Shown one piece after another: positions 1 to 8,521 of a stretch of 47,555 nucleotides of DNA (position 1 is the first letter of the stretch; every line of letters begins with the position of its first letter). The notes beneath the pieces were generated by a model, which saw nothing but the letters and a program-made list of their open reading frames with translations, did not search any database and had not been told where the DNA came from. Origin of the DNA: Ignavibacteriales bacterium (GTDB taxonomy: Bacteria; Bacteroidota; Ignavibacteria; UBA10030). The position numbers and the translations under genes were made by a program. The stretch is from assembly GCA_016192345.1 (NCBI GenBank), contig JACPUH010000099.1, forward strand, positions 1 to 47,555. Reading direction: 5' to 3'.

Positions 1-373
1 GGTGATGGATCAGACCGACGCCCAACCGGCACAGGGCAGGCTTAAAATAAACAAAGGAGAGGGAAAGTCCAAGCCTTTCTTTGTCCACAAATGAGACAGC
101 GGCTTGAAAAAAAAAGCTCCCGGTACACGGAAGCCTTGTCTAAGACGGAAAGCCGGTGCCCCCCGGGGGGACACTCTAGCAGGGTGCTGAAAAACCTCGT
201 TTCTTTTGTCCACGAAGTGCACCCCGCCCGCCTGCTGCCGCAGGCAGTCGGGCGGGGAAGGGACACGAAGAGACACGAAGAGGAACGGAAGTGCCGAATC
301 TTGAGCAAGAACAAGGATCCCTTACTGATTCTTCGTGAACTTCGTGGACAAATATTCCTTTTTCCGCAGCCTG
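1..373. other. Intergenic region at left edge, no supported gene
   Basis: I see no credible gene here; the short open frames lack ribosome binding sites and protein-like composition. The region holds a GC-rich hairpin (222-257), two 13-base inverted copies of TTTGTCCACGAAG (205-217 and, inverted, 340-352), and short tandem words such as GACACGAAG (262-270 and 272-280) and CTTCGTGAA/CTTCGTGGA (331-348). It lies downstream of the minus-strand gene that ends at 374. Confidence 0.7.
205..352. repeat. Inverted-repeat element with central hairpin
   Basis: A perfect 13-base inverted repeat (205-217 against 340-352) encloses a strong hairpin at 222-257. The hairpin's outer arms are CCCCGCCCG and CGGGCGGGG and its inner arms CCTGC and GCAGG. 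Nonamer-like words of the form CTTCGTGnn/nnCACGAAG are repeated inside. It follows the DUF5916 gene and could help terminate transcription, but no clear T-run follows the hairpin. It resembles other 100-150 bp elements in this window in construction, not in exact sequence. Confidence 0.55.
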
Positions 374-2551
374 CTAGAAATAGTACAGGTATTTGATCTT
401 GAAGACGCCGGCCCGGTCGACCACGTGCATCCGTTCCGGAAGAAGGGCGCCGGTCTGGGCGTACTCCGAACTCCGGTCCCGAACTTCATTCACGGCGAAA
501 TAGATCCAGCTCTTCGGAAGGAAATTATAGGAAAAGAGGAAGCCTATGATCACCCGCTCGAACTGCTGCGTGGATCGGACATACACATTGTCGATGTAGA
601 GCCGGGCATTGAGGTTGTTCATGGGTGTGACGGAAATGAACGGACGGGCGTTGTACGTCACATCCTCGATCCCCCCCTCCGGATTTCCCTCCAAAAACAT
701 ATTCAATGAGCTCCCCACCTCCATCACCTGCGCGGCCCGCCAATTGAACGAAGCTCCCCCCCAGGAATAGAACGCCAGATAATCACGCGCAAAATTGTAC
801 GTCCTCGAATACCCACCCCACATGCTCGCGTTCCACTTTGCCGAAGTACTGATCCAGGAGGAGAGGTTCAACTCGTAGGAGTCGAATTCCTTGTTCGAAT
901 CCTTCGATCGCCCCACAACGGCGGTGATTTCATACCCCCAGTTATTCCGGAATTGCATGTTAAAGCCGAGGACCGCAGACCGGTCCATGTAGGAGTCGAC
1001 CTTCTCGTAGTTGAGGGCAGGTCCAAAGTAGAGGAGCATCTCACGGATACTCCCCTCCTCAAAATACCATCGGGGACCGGTGATTGCCGTCAGTTCCCAC
1101 GTTCCACGCCAAGGGACAAAACCGACCTGGTTGATGTCGAAATCCTGACCGATGTACCGCCCGCGTACCAACGTGATCCACGTTTCGGAAAACATGGTAA
1201 ACCCTGCCGACCCGCCATAATCCCCACGGTCGTTCACGAACGAGCGTGCGACCTGGTAGGCGAGTTGCCACGTCGATCCGCGGAACGCCCCGTCGATATC
1301 GAGGACGCCATAGTCATTCGTCGGCGTATGCTTCCCCACAAACAGAAGCCCGATGCTGGAATTTTCGAAGATCTGTTTTTTCACACGCGCCGAGCCAAAG
1401 GTGGCGCGTTCCTCCCTCTCCTGCACCCCATCCACCGTGTAGTCTTCCTCCCCGGTCATGGCGAGAAACCCGCCATACTCCCATTCATTGAGGCGGCCGA
1501 AGGCCTTTGTGCCGAACAGGAGCGGGACCTCAGCACCGTTCGGCAGTTGTTTCCCGATCCGCCGCGGGTAAAACAGTTCGAGCGGACGATAGAACCCCGT
1601 GTTCCGCTGACGACCCGATGGCATGAAGATTTCGTTCCCCTCGGTAAAGAACGGCCGTCGTTCTTCGAAGTACGATTCGTACCGGGAGATATTGAAGTTG
1701 AATGGGTCCGCTTCGATCTGCGCAAAGTCGGGGTTGGCCGTAAGCTGGAAGGTCAGCTTCGGGGAGGGGTTATAAAAGATATCGATTCCGGCATTCGGCT
1801 CAAAGTCGTACGAGCGATCGCCGAGATAGGTTGCCTTGGAGATGCCGACGGGATAGACCTCCAGGTTCAATCCCTTGACGGAAGGTCTGAACTGTTCGAA
1901 GAGGAGCGTCCCGAACTTCGAGATCCGTTGTCCCTCGTTGGCTTCATAAGCGCACCAGTAGATATCCTCCGTCGCCACGGGCGCCCACCGGTCGAAATCC
2001 AGACCCCATTGGGCGAGGCGTTCATCATATTGTATCGACTTGTAGGGGATTTCCATTTCGACCACATATCCCCAATCGTACACCTTCGAAGCGGCGAACC
2101 AGATCCCATCCCAGTTGTAATCGCGGTTACGTGCATCGTCCAGCAGCCGCGAATCGCTTCGCACACCGCCGGCACTCACGGCAAACTTGTAAGCCGTCCG
2201 CTTGTCGCCAAACGTGTCGATCATGAACGAAACAACGTCCCCACCGAAATCATCGAGCTTGCCGGTATTGTCCTGGATATGAACCTTGTCCTCGTAACAG
2301 ATCATAAGACAGTACAGGTTTTCATCGGTGGTCAGCACTTTGGCAACGGTTTTCCGGGAAGGGTCCTTTCCTGCATACGGCTGGAGTTGAATAAAATCCG
2401 AAACCGAGTCCGCAGCCCCCCACGCCGTATCGATCGCACCGTCGATGACGATCCCAGAAGAAGTTTTCTTCAGGGTCAGGACCTTCGAAGGTGATTGCGC
2501 GACAACGGAGAGCGGAACTGCCAGCAAAAGGACCGCTATAACAAGTTTCAT
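374..2551 (-). CDS. DUF5916 outer-membrane protein with CBM9-like N-terminal domain
   Basis: A 725-residue exported protein. Residues 1-18 form a Sec signal peptide ending at VVAQ. Residues about 30-210 look like a CBM9-type carbohydrate-binding domain (IVIDGAIDTAWGAADSV near the start), as in DUF5916 proteins. The rest contains alternating aromatic/polar beta strands, including FEPNAGIDIFYNPSPKLTF and NPDFAQIEADPFNFN, and ends in the aromatic tail KYLYYF, which fits an outer-membrane beta-barrel. The start is supported by GAGGA about 6 bases upstream. The exact ligand is unknown; related proteins occur in Bacteroidota and relatives, often near carbohydrate genes. The family call is confident, the function is not. 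It is separated from the redox pair upstream by a terminator-like hairpin, so it probably has its own transcript. Confidence 0.85.
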   Translation of the reverse strand: MKLVIAVLLLAVPLSVVAQSPSKVLTLKKTSSGIVIDGAIDTAWGAADSVSDFIQLQPYAGKDPSRKTVAKVLTTDENLYCLMICYEDKVHIQDNTGKLDDFGGDVVSFMIDTFGDKRTAYKFAVSAGGVRSDSRLLDDARNRDYNWDGIWFAASKVYDWGYVVEMEIPYKSIQYDERLAQWGLDFDRWAPVATEDIYWCAYEANEGQRISKFGTLLFEQFRPSVKGLNLEVYPVGISKATYLGDRSYDFEPNAGIDIFYNPSPKLTFQLTANPDFAQIEADPFNFNISRYESYFEERRPFFTEGNEIFMPSGRQRNTGFYRPLELFYPRRIGKQLPNGAEVPLLFGTKAFGRLNEWEYGGFLAMTGEEDYTVDGVQEREERATFGSARVKKQIFENSSIGLLFVGKHTPTNDYGVLDIDGAFRGSTWQLAYQVARSFVNDRGDYGGSAGFTMFSETWITLVRGRYIGQDFDINQVGFVPWRGTWELTAITGPRWYFEEGSIREMLLYFGPALNYEKVDSYMDRSAVLGFNMQFRNNWGYEITAVVGRSKDSNKEFDSYELNLSSWISTSAKWNASMWGGYSRTYNFARDYLAFYSWGGASFNWRAAQVMEVGSSLNMFLEGNPEGGIEDVTYNARPFISVTPMNNLNARLYIDNVYVRSTQQFERVIIGFLFSYNFLPKSWIYFAVNEVRDRSSEYAQTGALLPERMHVVDRAGVFKIKYLYYF

Positions 2552-2715
2552 ACCGATTCCTCGGCAATGGTTGTGGGAAGCGATGGGACTCTTGGTAGAC
2601 GAAAACGGAGCCCAGAGGTTGCACGGAGGGGGGAGATTCCACCCCTCCCCACCAGCATCGTATCGGGGAATCTCAGCAACTCATCGCACCCTTGGAGGGA
2701 TTTGCCCCGGGAGGG

Positions 2716-2756
2716 AACAAAAGACCCGGACTCGTCATGGACAAATCCGGGTCTTT
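2716..2756 (-). terminator. Rho-independent terminator after the redoxin gene
   Basis: The arms AAAGACCCGGA (2720-2730) and TCCGGGTCTTT (2746-2756) form an 11-bp perfect stem with a 15-base loop. Read on the minus strand the stem runs into TTTTGTT. It sits 34 bases after the stop codon of the redoxin gene, as expected for its terminator. Confidence 0.75.
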
Positions 2757-2789
2757 CCCCTGGAACTCCAACGGCTGGGGGCAAAAGCC

Positions 2790-3416
2790 TTAGTACTTCA
2801 CGGTGCAACCGTACGGCCTGGAGGTACTTGTGGTGACAGCTTTGCCGGCCAACACTTCATCCAAAGCGGCCTCGACAAAGTTCACCTTTTCCGATTTGTT
2901 CCCGCGCGGGTCGTCATCAATACCGCCGTTGTAGACCAGGATCCCTTTTGCATCGATGATGTACATGTGAGGGGTGGTCTTGGCTTCGAACATCTTTCCC
3001 ACGGTCCCATCCGTATCCATCAGCATGGCATCCTGATCGGCTTTCCACGCCTTGTATTTTTCCGACAGGGCGCTTGGCTCGAGGTAATCCTGGTGCGATT
3101 GGCTGGTTGAATTCACGCTCAACCATACCACTTTATCGGTGTACTTTTTCTGGACCTTTGTCATGATTCCTTCGCGGTAGACCCTTTGAACGAACGGGCA
3201 GTTGGGATTGGTCCATTCCAACACAACCACCTTCCCTTTGAAATCCGCGAGGCTGACCGTGTTGCCATTAAGATCGGTGAGCGAGAATGCCGGCGCAGCC
3301 TTCCCCACTTCCGCCACCGGTTCGTTAGCGATCGGACCGAACGCGCCATACATCAACACGATGCCGGACGCAAGAGCGAGAAGAATCGTCGTGGTGAGAA
3401 ATGATCTTTTCTTCAT
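2790..3416 (-). CDS. Exported redoxin (AhpC/TSA-thioredoxin fold) with single active-site Cys
   Basis: A 208-residue thioredoxin-fold protein. I place the start at 3416, not further upstream, because AGGAGGG lies 7 bases before this ATG and a clean signal or anchor follows (MKKRSFLTTTILLALASGIV). The core runs from about residue 38 (VGKAAPAFSLTDLNGNTVSL) to 165. The active site reads EWTNPNCPFVQRVY, so the usual CxxC is CPFV with only the first cysteine. This form occurs in a redoxin subfamily of Bacteroidota and Planctomycetes. DPRGNKSEKVNFVEAALDEV precedes a C-terminal tail containing a lone Cys (RPYGCTVKY) that might serve as resolving residue. The gene follows a DsbD N-domain-like gene after 49 bases, suggesting a periplasmic thiol pathway. 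The partner and substrate are unknown. Confidence 0.85.
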   Translation of the reverse strand: MKKRSFLTTTILLALASGIVLMYGAFGPIANEPVAEVGKAAPAFSLTDLNGNTVSLADFKGKVVVLEWTNPNCPFVQRVYREGIMTKVQKKYTDKVVWLSVNSTSQSHQDYLEPSALSEKYKAWKADQDAMLMDTDGTVGKMFEAKTTPHMYIIDAKGILVYNGGIDDDPRGNKSEKVNFVEAALDEVLAGKAVTTSTSRPYGCTVKY

Positions 3417-3465
3417 AACGTACCCTCCTGAGATTAAGTGATTGATTGAAAACGAATGCAGAGTA

Positions 3466-4302
3466 TCATTGAGAGAAAACCACCGTACACTCATACGCCT
3501 TGCCGCCGGCGACCAGCACCCCGCTGATCGATGGAATGGCTTCCCCTTCCGTGTAGGGAGCGAGTTCGAAGGATACCCTTCCTTGTTCCACCGTAACGGA
3601 TTTATAATCAATCGTGGCGTTGTCGAGCCCGTGTGGATAAAAGTCTGTCACCTCGCCCGCCCGATCCCCCTGGATCGTGAATGAAACCGCCCGCTTGCCG
3701 GGTCTCCCTGTCACTGTCGGTTTCGTGATCCAAAGACCCCCCGATGCCAGCGGAAGAGGAAGCAGATCGCTCCATTTCTCCAGAAGTTGCCGCGTCTCCG
3801 CAAGGGGGATTCCATGACCCGCTGAGGGGCTGAGGTTCACCTCGGCTCCCCCGCGCACACAACTTTCCCTGCAAACGAGCCAATCGAGCTTTGCCTTGAG
3901 AGCGGGGACTGAAGCCGGAGATTTTCCTCCAGGACGAATCTCGACGAACAGAACCAGCTCTATCTTGTAGCCGTACGCGATCAGGTCGTCGTAGACGAAC
4001 TTCGACGGTGTTGGAAACTGAAGCTGACCCGCTGTGTAGCCATCCGGAAGAGTCCAGGAGACTGCAACGGGCAATCCCGCGTCCCCCGGATTTTTCCAGT
4101 AGAGATACCAGCCCTGCTCCATGGTAAATTTGAGACCGACGAGAAAGGGTTTTGTAAAATCGCCCGCCGCCGTTATAAGCTCGGCGTGCACAATCTGTTT
4201 TCCGCCAATCACCTGCCCTTCCAGCCGCTCCGGAAGCGGGACAAGGAGGAGAACGGTCAGGACACCTGCATACCAACGAACGATTGTGAGCGAATTTCCC
4301 AT
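3466..4302 (-). CDS. DsbD N-terminal-domain-like periplasmic protein
   Basis: About 278 residues with an N-terminal signal or anchor (MGNSLTIVRWYAGVLTVLLL). The body resembles the periplasmic alpha domain of DsbD/ScsB proteins, with EQGWYLYWKNPGDAGLPVAV followed by WTLPDGYTAGQLQFPTPSKF, then LDWLVCRESC, where the two cysteines would be the redox pair. The transmembrane beta and thioredoxin gamma domains of full DsbD are absent, so this is a solo periplasmic domain. The start is uncertain: a GTG at 4317 would add five residues and neither has a well-spaced ribosome binding site. The gene is co-directional with the downstream redoxin, which may be its redox partner. The family call is good; the electron source is unknown. 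Confidence 0.75.
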   Translation of the reverse strand: MGNSLTIVRWYAGVLTVLLLVPLPERLEGQVIGGKQIVHAELITAAGDFTKPFLVGLKFTMEQGWYLYWKNPGDAGLPVAVSWTLPDGYTAGQLQFPTPSKFVYDDLIAYGYKIELVLFVEIRPGGKSPASVPALKAKLDWLVCRESCVRGGAEVNLSPSAGHGIPLAETRQLLEKWSDLLPLPLASGGLWITKPTVTGRPGKRAVSFTIQGDRAGEVTDFYPHGLDNATIDYKSVTVEQGRVSFELAPYTEGEAIPSISGVLVAGGKAYECTVVFSQ

Positions 4303-4599
4303 GATCCTTATAGTCACAAATTCATAACCGAAGAGATAGTGCCAACGCCCTCATGGTGCGAGGGGTTCCCGATTCACAACTGGAGATATAACGGCTGATC
4401 GGACAAAAGGTTGTGCAAAAATAATGATTTCTGTGGGAAAGAAAAACAGAATCGGGATGAAGTGATGCAAAGAAGCGACGAAATCCGGAGGTTTGGCAGG
4501 GCCCGGATGGGGAGCCCGTTTCAACCGTTCGATAAGGAAATGGAATCCAAATCCCCCACTTTTTTCGTATCTTCAAGTGGCTTTTACCACTCGCTTTCC
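4303..4599. promoter_or_regulatory. Divergent promoter region
   Basis: This 297-base gap separates the minus-strand DsbD-like gene from the plus-strand cyclase, so it must carry promoters for both unless the cyclase starts earlier. An open frame continues upstream of the cyclase to 4411, but its composition is not protein-like and the conserved region begins just after 4600. I could not assign convincing -10/-35 or Bacteroidota -33/-7 boxes. Confidence 0.4.
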
Positions 4600-6432
4600 A
4601 TGTCCTATCCCGAATTTCACTATACCGTTGCCTGCCGGCTTCACTCCGCCCCCGAGGAACTGTGGCCCATCGTCTCGGACACCAACCGGTTTAACTTCGA
4701 CACGGGGTTGTCGTCGGTGGAGGAACTCCGGGACATGTCGACCCTGACGAATGCCCGCCGTCGCCTGAAGATCGAATTCCTCAGAATCCCGATCATCTGG
4801 GAGGAACAGCCCTTCGAATGGGTACAACCGTACCGGTTCGGAGTCAGACGAGTGTTCAAAACCGGACCGGTGGGGGAAGTCCGTGTGCTTGCACAATTAC
4901 AGCCAGGAGCATCAGGGGGGACAACGCTGACATACGATGTTTGGGCCCGACCAAGACTGGCCCTGGGCCTGATCTCGATCCCCATGGTGATCGGATTCAC
5001 CAGCATGCGCCGCGTCCGGAAAGTGTTCCCTTCCTACGACGAACTGGTCCGACAGGGAAAAGGCCTTATGCCGGAAGCAGTACGTGAACGACTCTCAGGA
5101 AACGGGGTCCGCCGGCTGCAGACGGCACTCAAGGCGCTCCAGGATCAGTCATTCTCCGGAGAACTCCTTGAACGTTTGAGGGATCTGATCGCCACCGGCG
5201 ACGACTTTACCCTTTCCCGCATCCGACCCTATGTGATGGCCGATTTTTGGGAGGTCGACCGGCGGGAAACGTTGAACCTTTTCTTTGCCGCAACCCGTTC
5301 CGGGTTGTTTGAATTGCGATGGGACATACTCTGCCCCGCGTGCCGCAACAGTGTCCAATCCTTCTCCACGCTCTCCGATGCAAAACCGGAAACACATTGC
5401 GACACATGCCAGATCGATTTCCGGGCGAACTTCGACGCGTATGTGGAGCTCAGCTTCCGGATCAGTCCATCGATCCGGACCGTTCGCGACACCGTGTATT
5501 GCGTCGGCGGACCGCAGGTCACTCCTCATATCGTCGCCCAGCAGTTACTCCCGGAGGGGGACGAACGGACGATCAGTCCGCTCCTTGAACCGGGACGGTA
5601 CCGTTTGCGCTCTCCCGGCGTCCCCGGCTCCCTCCCTCTTCTCGTCGATGAACAAACAGGAAGGCAGGCTATAGCGATCCCGCTCGGTCCGGCCGGGTGG
5701 CCGCCCGAGGAACTTCCGATCACGACACATCCAGAGTTGCAGTTCAGGAATGAACGGGGGGAGGAAACGCTCTTCGTTCTGGAGCGGACCGCCTGGACCG
5801 ACCAGGCATTGACCGCCGCCGAGGTGACCGCGATGCCGATGTTCCGCGACCTTTTCTCGCGGGAGGTCCTGCGGCCCAACGAACAGATCTCCGTGGGAAC
5901 GCTGACCGTCATGTTCACCGACCTGTGCCGGTCCACGGCGCTCTACCACGAGATCGGCGACGCGCCGGCGTTCGGGATCGTGATGGACCACCTGGAGATC
6001 ATGAAAGGACTTGTGGCCAAGCACGACGGGGCGTTCGTGAAAGCCATGGGGGATGGGACTCTTTCCGTCTTCCGCAATCCGCTGAACGCCCTTCGCGCGG
6101 CAGAGGAGGCGCACAGCACCCTGGGGGTGCGGGACTCGGAGAACAGGCCCTTGATGGTCAAGGTGGGTATTCACACCGGGCCTTGCATCATCATCAACCA
6201 GAACGACCGACTCGATTATTTCGGATCGACGGTGAACATCGCCGCGCGCCTTGAATCGCTTTCTCACGGAAACGACATGGTCATTTCATCGCAAGTGTAT
6301 GCCGACCCGGAAGTTTTCGATTGGCTCCCCCTCGCCCCCTGGACGCTCCACCACACCGAAACCATGTTAAAAGGATTTGGGGAAAAATCGTTCCCGGTCC
6401 TGAGACTCACTCACCGTTCCATCGATTCCTGA
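4600..6432 (+). CDS. Class III adenylate cyclase with SRPBCC-like and DUF5939 domains
   Basis: A predicted soluble cAMP-forming cyclase of 610 residues from this ATG; in-frame starts at 4411 and 4540 are possible but lack homology-like sequence. Residues 5-150 look like an SRPBCC/polyketide-cyclase lipid-binding fold (FHYTVACRLHSAPEELWPIV). The middle (about 165-425) matches DUF5939, with a zinc-ribbon-like CPAC/CDTC pair. The catalytic domain runs from about 432 to 600. It keeps the metal aspartates in MFTD (D441) and KAMGDG (D485), the adenine-selecting K481 and D539 (DYFG), and the N546/R550 pair in VNIAARLE. All key residues are present, so activity on ATP is likely. There are no transmembrane segments. 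It ends 38 bases from a convergent gene. Confidence 0.85.
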   Translation: MSYPEFHYTVACRLHSAPEELWPIVSDTNRFNFDTGLSSVEELRDMSTLTNARRRLKIEFLRIPIIWEEQPFEWVQPYRFGVRRVFKTGPVGEVRVLAQLQPGASGGTTLTYDVWARPRLALGLISIPMVIGFTSMRRVRKVFPSYDELVRQGKGLMPEAVRERLSGNGVRRLQTALKALQDQSFSGELLERLRDLIATGDDFTLSRIRPYVMADFWEVDRRETLNLFFAATRSGLFELRWDILCPACRNSVQSFSTLSDAKPETHCDTCQIDFRANFDAYVELSFRISPSIRTVRDTVYCVGGPQVTPHIVAQQLLPEGDERTISPLLEPGRYRLRSPGVPGSLPLLVDEQTGRQAIAIPLGPAGWPPEELPITTHPELQFRNERGEETLFVLERTAWTDQALTAAEVTAMPMFRDLFSREVLRPNEQISVGTLTVMFTDLCRSTALYHEIGDAPAFGIVMDHLEIMKGLVAKHDGAFVKAMGDGTLSVFRNPLNALRAAEEAHSTLGVRDSENRPLMVKVGIHTGPCIIINQNDRLDYFGSTVNIAARLESLSHGNDMVISSQVYADPEVFDWLPLAPWTLHHTETMLKGFGEKSFPVLRLTHRSIDS

Positions 6433-6470
6433 ACCTCTCCGGTTCTCAAGGATCAGGAGGGGAGGCAGAC

Positions 6471-7541
6471 TCACTTCAAGAGCACGATTTTCCTCGAAGC
6501 AATTCTCCCCTTCACTTCCAACCGGACGAAGTAGATCCCGGACGCTAATCCGGTTCCATCGAAGTCAACCCGATGCGTGGTTCCGGCCGCTGCCTCGCCG
6601 TCAAAAAGCAACCTCACCTCCCGTCCGAACAGGTCAAGGACCCTGAGAATTGCCCTGCCCCGTCCCGCCAAGGAAAATTCGAGCCTCGTCGCCGGATTGA
6701 ACGGGTTGGGATAGTTCTGGTGAAGAGCGAAGTTTGCCGGCACCACATCCTCTCTGGGAACATCAACAAGGCTTTCCCTCATGAGTAACCGTGTTGCCTG
6801 GGCCGTTACAATACCGATGTCCGGTTCGGTCGAGCTGCAGCGGACCTCAAACCAGTACCCCTCCTGCGTGAGATAATGGAATGTGAGATCAGCCGTCCCT
6901 CCCGGCTGATCCCTGGCAACGAGTCGAAGGCATGGAACATCGCGACCCGGAAGCCGAAGGGTTCCATACCCGTCGAAATGAAAAGTTTGATTCGTGATCC
7001 GCGAGTCGGTCTTGATCACCTGACTCCCGACATAGGTCGTCTCCCGGTGTTCGTACGATTGACTCCATGTTCTTCCCAGAACCCCCGGGAAGATTGTGAG
7101 GATCGGTGGAGGAAGAAGATGTTGAACAAGTTGTGAATCTGCGGAGATCTCGACAACGCCGATCATGAGAAGTGTGTCCCCTCTGAACAGTAACACCGGG
7201 TTATCATCCAGTTCGGTTGAAGACTCCCCGAAACTGAAACCGGCCGCATCATATCTCGACGCAAGAGAAGGGGCATCGGGAACGCGATAGATGAACGGAT
7301 GCCCGAGATACGGGAGGGAAAGAGAGGAGAAATCATAGATGTTCGGTCCCCCTTTGTTTCCGACATTGACCGGGAGGGGCCCATCCGTTCCCCGTACGTG
7401 CATCCGCGATCCCACCTTGAAGATATCTTCAAAATGGGATTTGGTCACGGTAATTTGGGCGATGACAGGACGCTCCGAAATAGACAGAGCAAGGAACACC
7501 AGCGGGATAACCAGACGAGAGACAAGAGAATTTGTTTTCAT
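6471..7541 (-). CDS. Secreted protein with T9SS type A sorting domain
   Basis: A 356-residue protein with a Sec signal peptide (LVIPLVFLALSISERPVIAQ, cleavage near residue 28). The body (30-265) is not recognised. The C-terminus (about 268-356) is a typical T9SS sorting domain: NYPNPFNPATRLEFSL, then VLDLFGREVRLLFDG, then FDGTGLASGIYFVRLE and the basic end RKIVLLK. T9SS would carry it across the outer membrane and may anchor it on the cell surface. It faces the cyclase gene tail-to-tail. The tail is one of the best taxonomic clues in the window. The function of the cargo is unknown. Confidence 0.85.
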   Translation of the reverse strand: MKTNSLVSRLVIPLVFLALSISERPVIAQITVTKSHFEDIFKVGSRMHVRGTDGPLPVNVGNKGGPNIYDFSSLSLPYLGHPFIYRVPDAPSLASRYDAAGFSFGESSTELDDNPVLLFRGDTLLMIGVVEISADSQLVQHLLPPPILTIFPGVLGRTWSQSYEHRETTYVGSQVIKTDSRITNQTFHFDGYGTLRLPGRDVPCLRLVARDQPGGTADLTFHYLTQEGYWFEVRCSSTEPDIGIVTAQATRLLMRESLVDVPREDVVPANFALHQNYPNPFNPATRLEFSLAGRGRAILRVLDLFGREVRLLFDGEAAAGTTHRVDFDGTGLASGIYFVRLEVKGRIASRKIVLLK

Positions 7542-7792
7542 GGCAGGACATCATCCTTTGCTTGTTGGTGACTGCCAAACAGTACTGTTCCGTCTCCTGA
7601 AAGTCAAAGAAACATCCCCGCATAATTTTTCACTCGGTGTCAAAAATGACAATCCATGGTCGCAAGCTGTGGTTGGAAAAACAATCGGGGAACAAGCGGG
7701 GTCACAGGGTTAGCAGAGAACAGATGAAGGTGAACCGGGAATGAGAATCATGAGTTCTACAAGGAAGTGAAACACCCTCTTGGATGAATTTA

Positions 7793-8521
7793 TTATGCCG
7801 GAAGGGCTTTGATGAATTCCCTGACCGCGGTGGCATCAACCTGCGGAGGGTTTGGGCCGAACAACCGGACTGCCTTGCCGACGGACACCGAACGCTTTAT
7901 GACGGGAGAAAGGATGTGGATATCCCGAAGACCGGTCTCGCCGACAATCCTTCGCACATTTGCGGCCGTCACACCTGCACCGGACATGATCGTCACCCTT
8001 CCTTTGGAACGGGTCACAAGCCCCCCGATCACGGAAAGCCCTTCCTCCACGGTCGGCGCAGCTCCGGAGGTCAGGATGCGGTCGAAGCCGAGGTCGGCAA
8101 GGATCTCCAAGGATTCGAATGGATCGCGGGAAACATCGATGGCGCGATGGCACGTGACCTCCATCGGACGCGCCAGCTTCACCAACTCGCCCATCCGCTC
8201 ACGATCGATCGTATCGTCCGGGCGAAGGATCCCGAACACCACCCCGTCCGCTTTCAATTGTTTTGCCAGGAGGATATCCCGTTTCATCGTCTCAAACTCT
8301 TCTTCCGAGTAGCAAAAATCTCCGCCGCGCGGGCGGATCATCACGTGCAGTCCGATCGAAATCCTTCTGCGGGTTTCTTCGACGGTCCCCGCACTCGGGG
8401 TTGTCCCGCCTGCAGCAAGATCATCACACAGTTCCACACGCTGCGCGCCCCCTTCCTGGGACGCAACAGCGGATAAGACTGAATCAATGCATATCTCCAG
8501 GATTATAGGGGGACGACTCAT
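7793..8521 (-). CDS. cutC: CutC family protein
   Basis: A 242-residue TIM-barrel protein of the CutC family, close to the family's usual length. It begins with ILEICIDSVLSAVASQEGGA followed by QRVELCDDLAAGGTTPS and keeps HVMIRPRGGDFCYS, EVTCHRAID and ILTSGAAPTVEEG, all family hallmarks. CutC was first linked to copper tolerance in E. coli, but that role is disputed and the biochemical activity is not settled. The start codon overlaps the stop of the upstream GH5-like gene by 4 bases (8518-8521, ATGA), so the two are probably translationally coupled. That coupling suggests a link to sugar metabolism here instead of copper. Confidence 0.92.
   Translation of the reverse strand: MSRPPIILEICIDSVLSAVASQEGGAQRVELCDDLAAGGTTPSAGTVEETRRRISIGLHVMIRPRGGDFCYSEEEFETMKRDILLAKQLKADGVVFGILRPDDTIDRERMGELVKLARPMEVTCHRAIDVSRDPFESLEILADLGFDRILTSGAAPTVEEGLSVIGGLVTRSKGRVTIMSGAGVTAANVRRIVGETGLRDIHILSPVIKRSVSVGKAVRLFGPNPPQVDATAVREFIKALPA

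Noticed and set aside
953..2494. 513-codon plus-strand open frame opposite the DUF5916 gene
   Set aside because: No ribosome binding site or domain; the opposite strand has a signal peptide and family motifs. It is an antisense shadow of a GC-rich gene.
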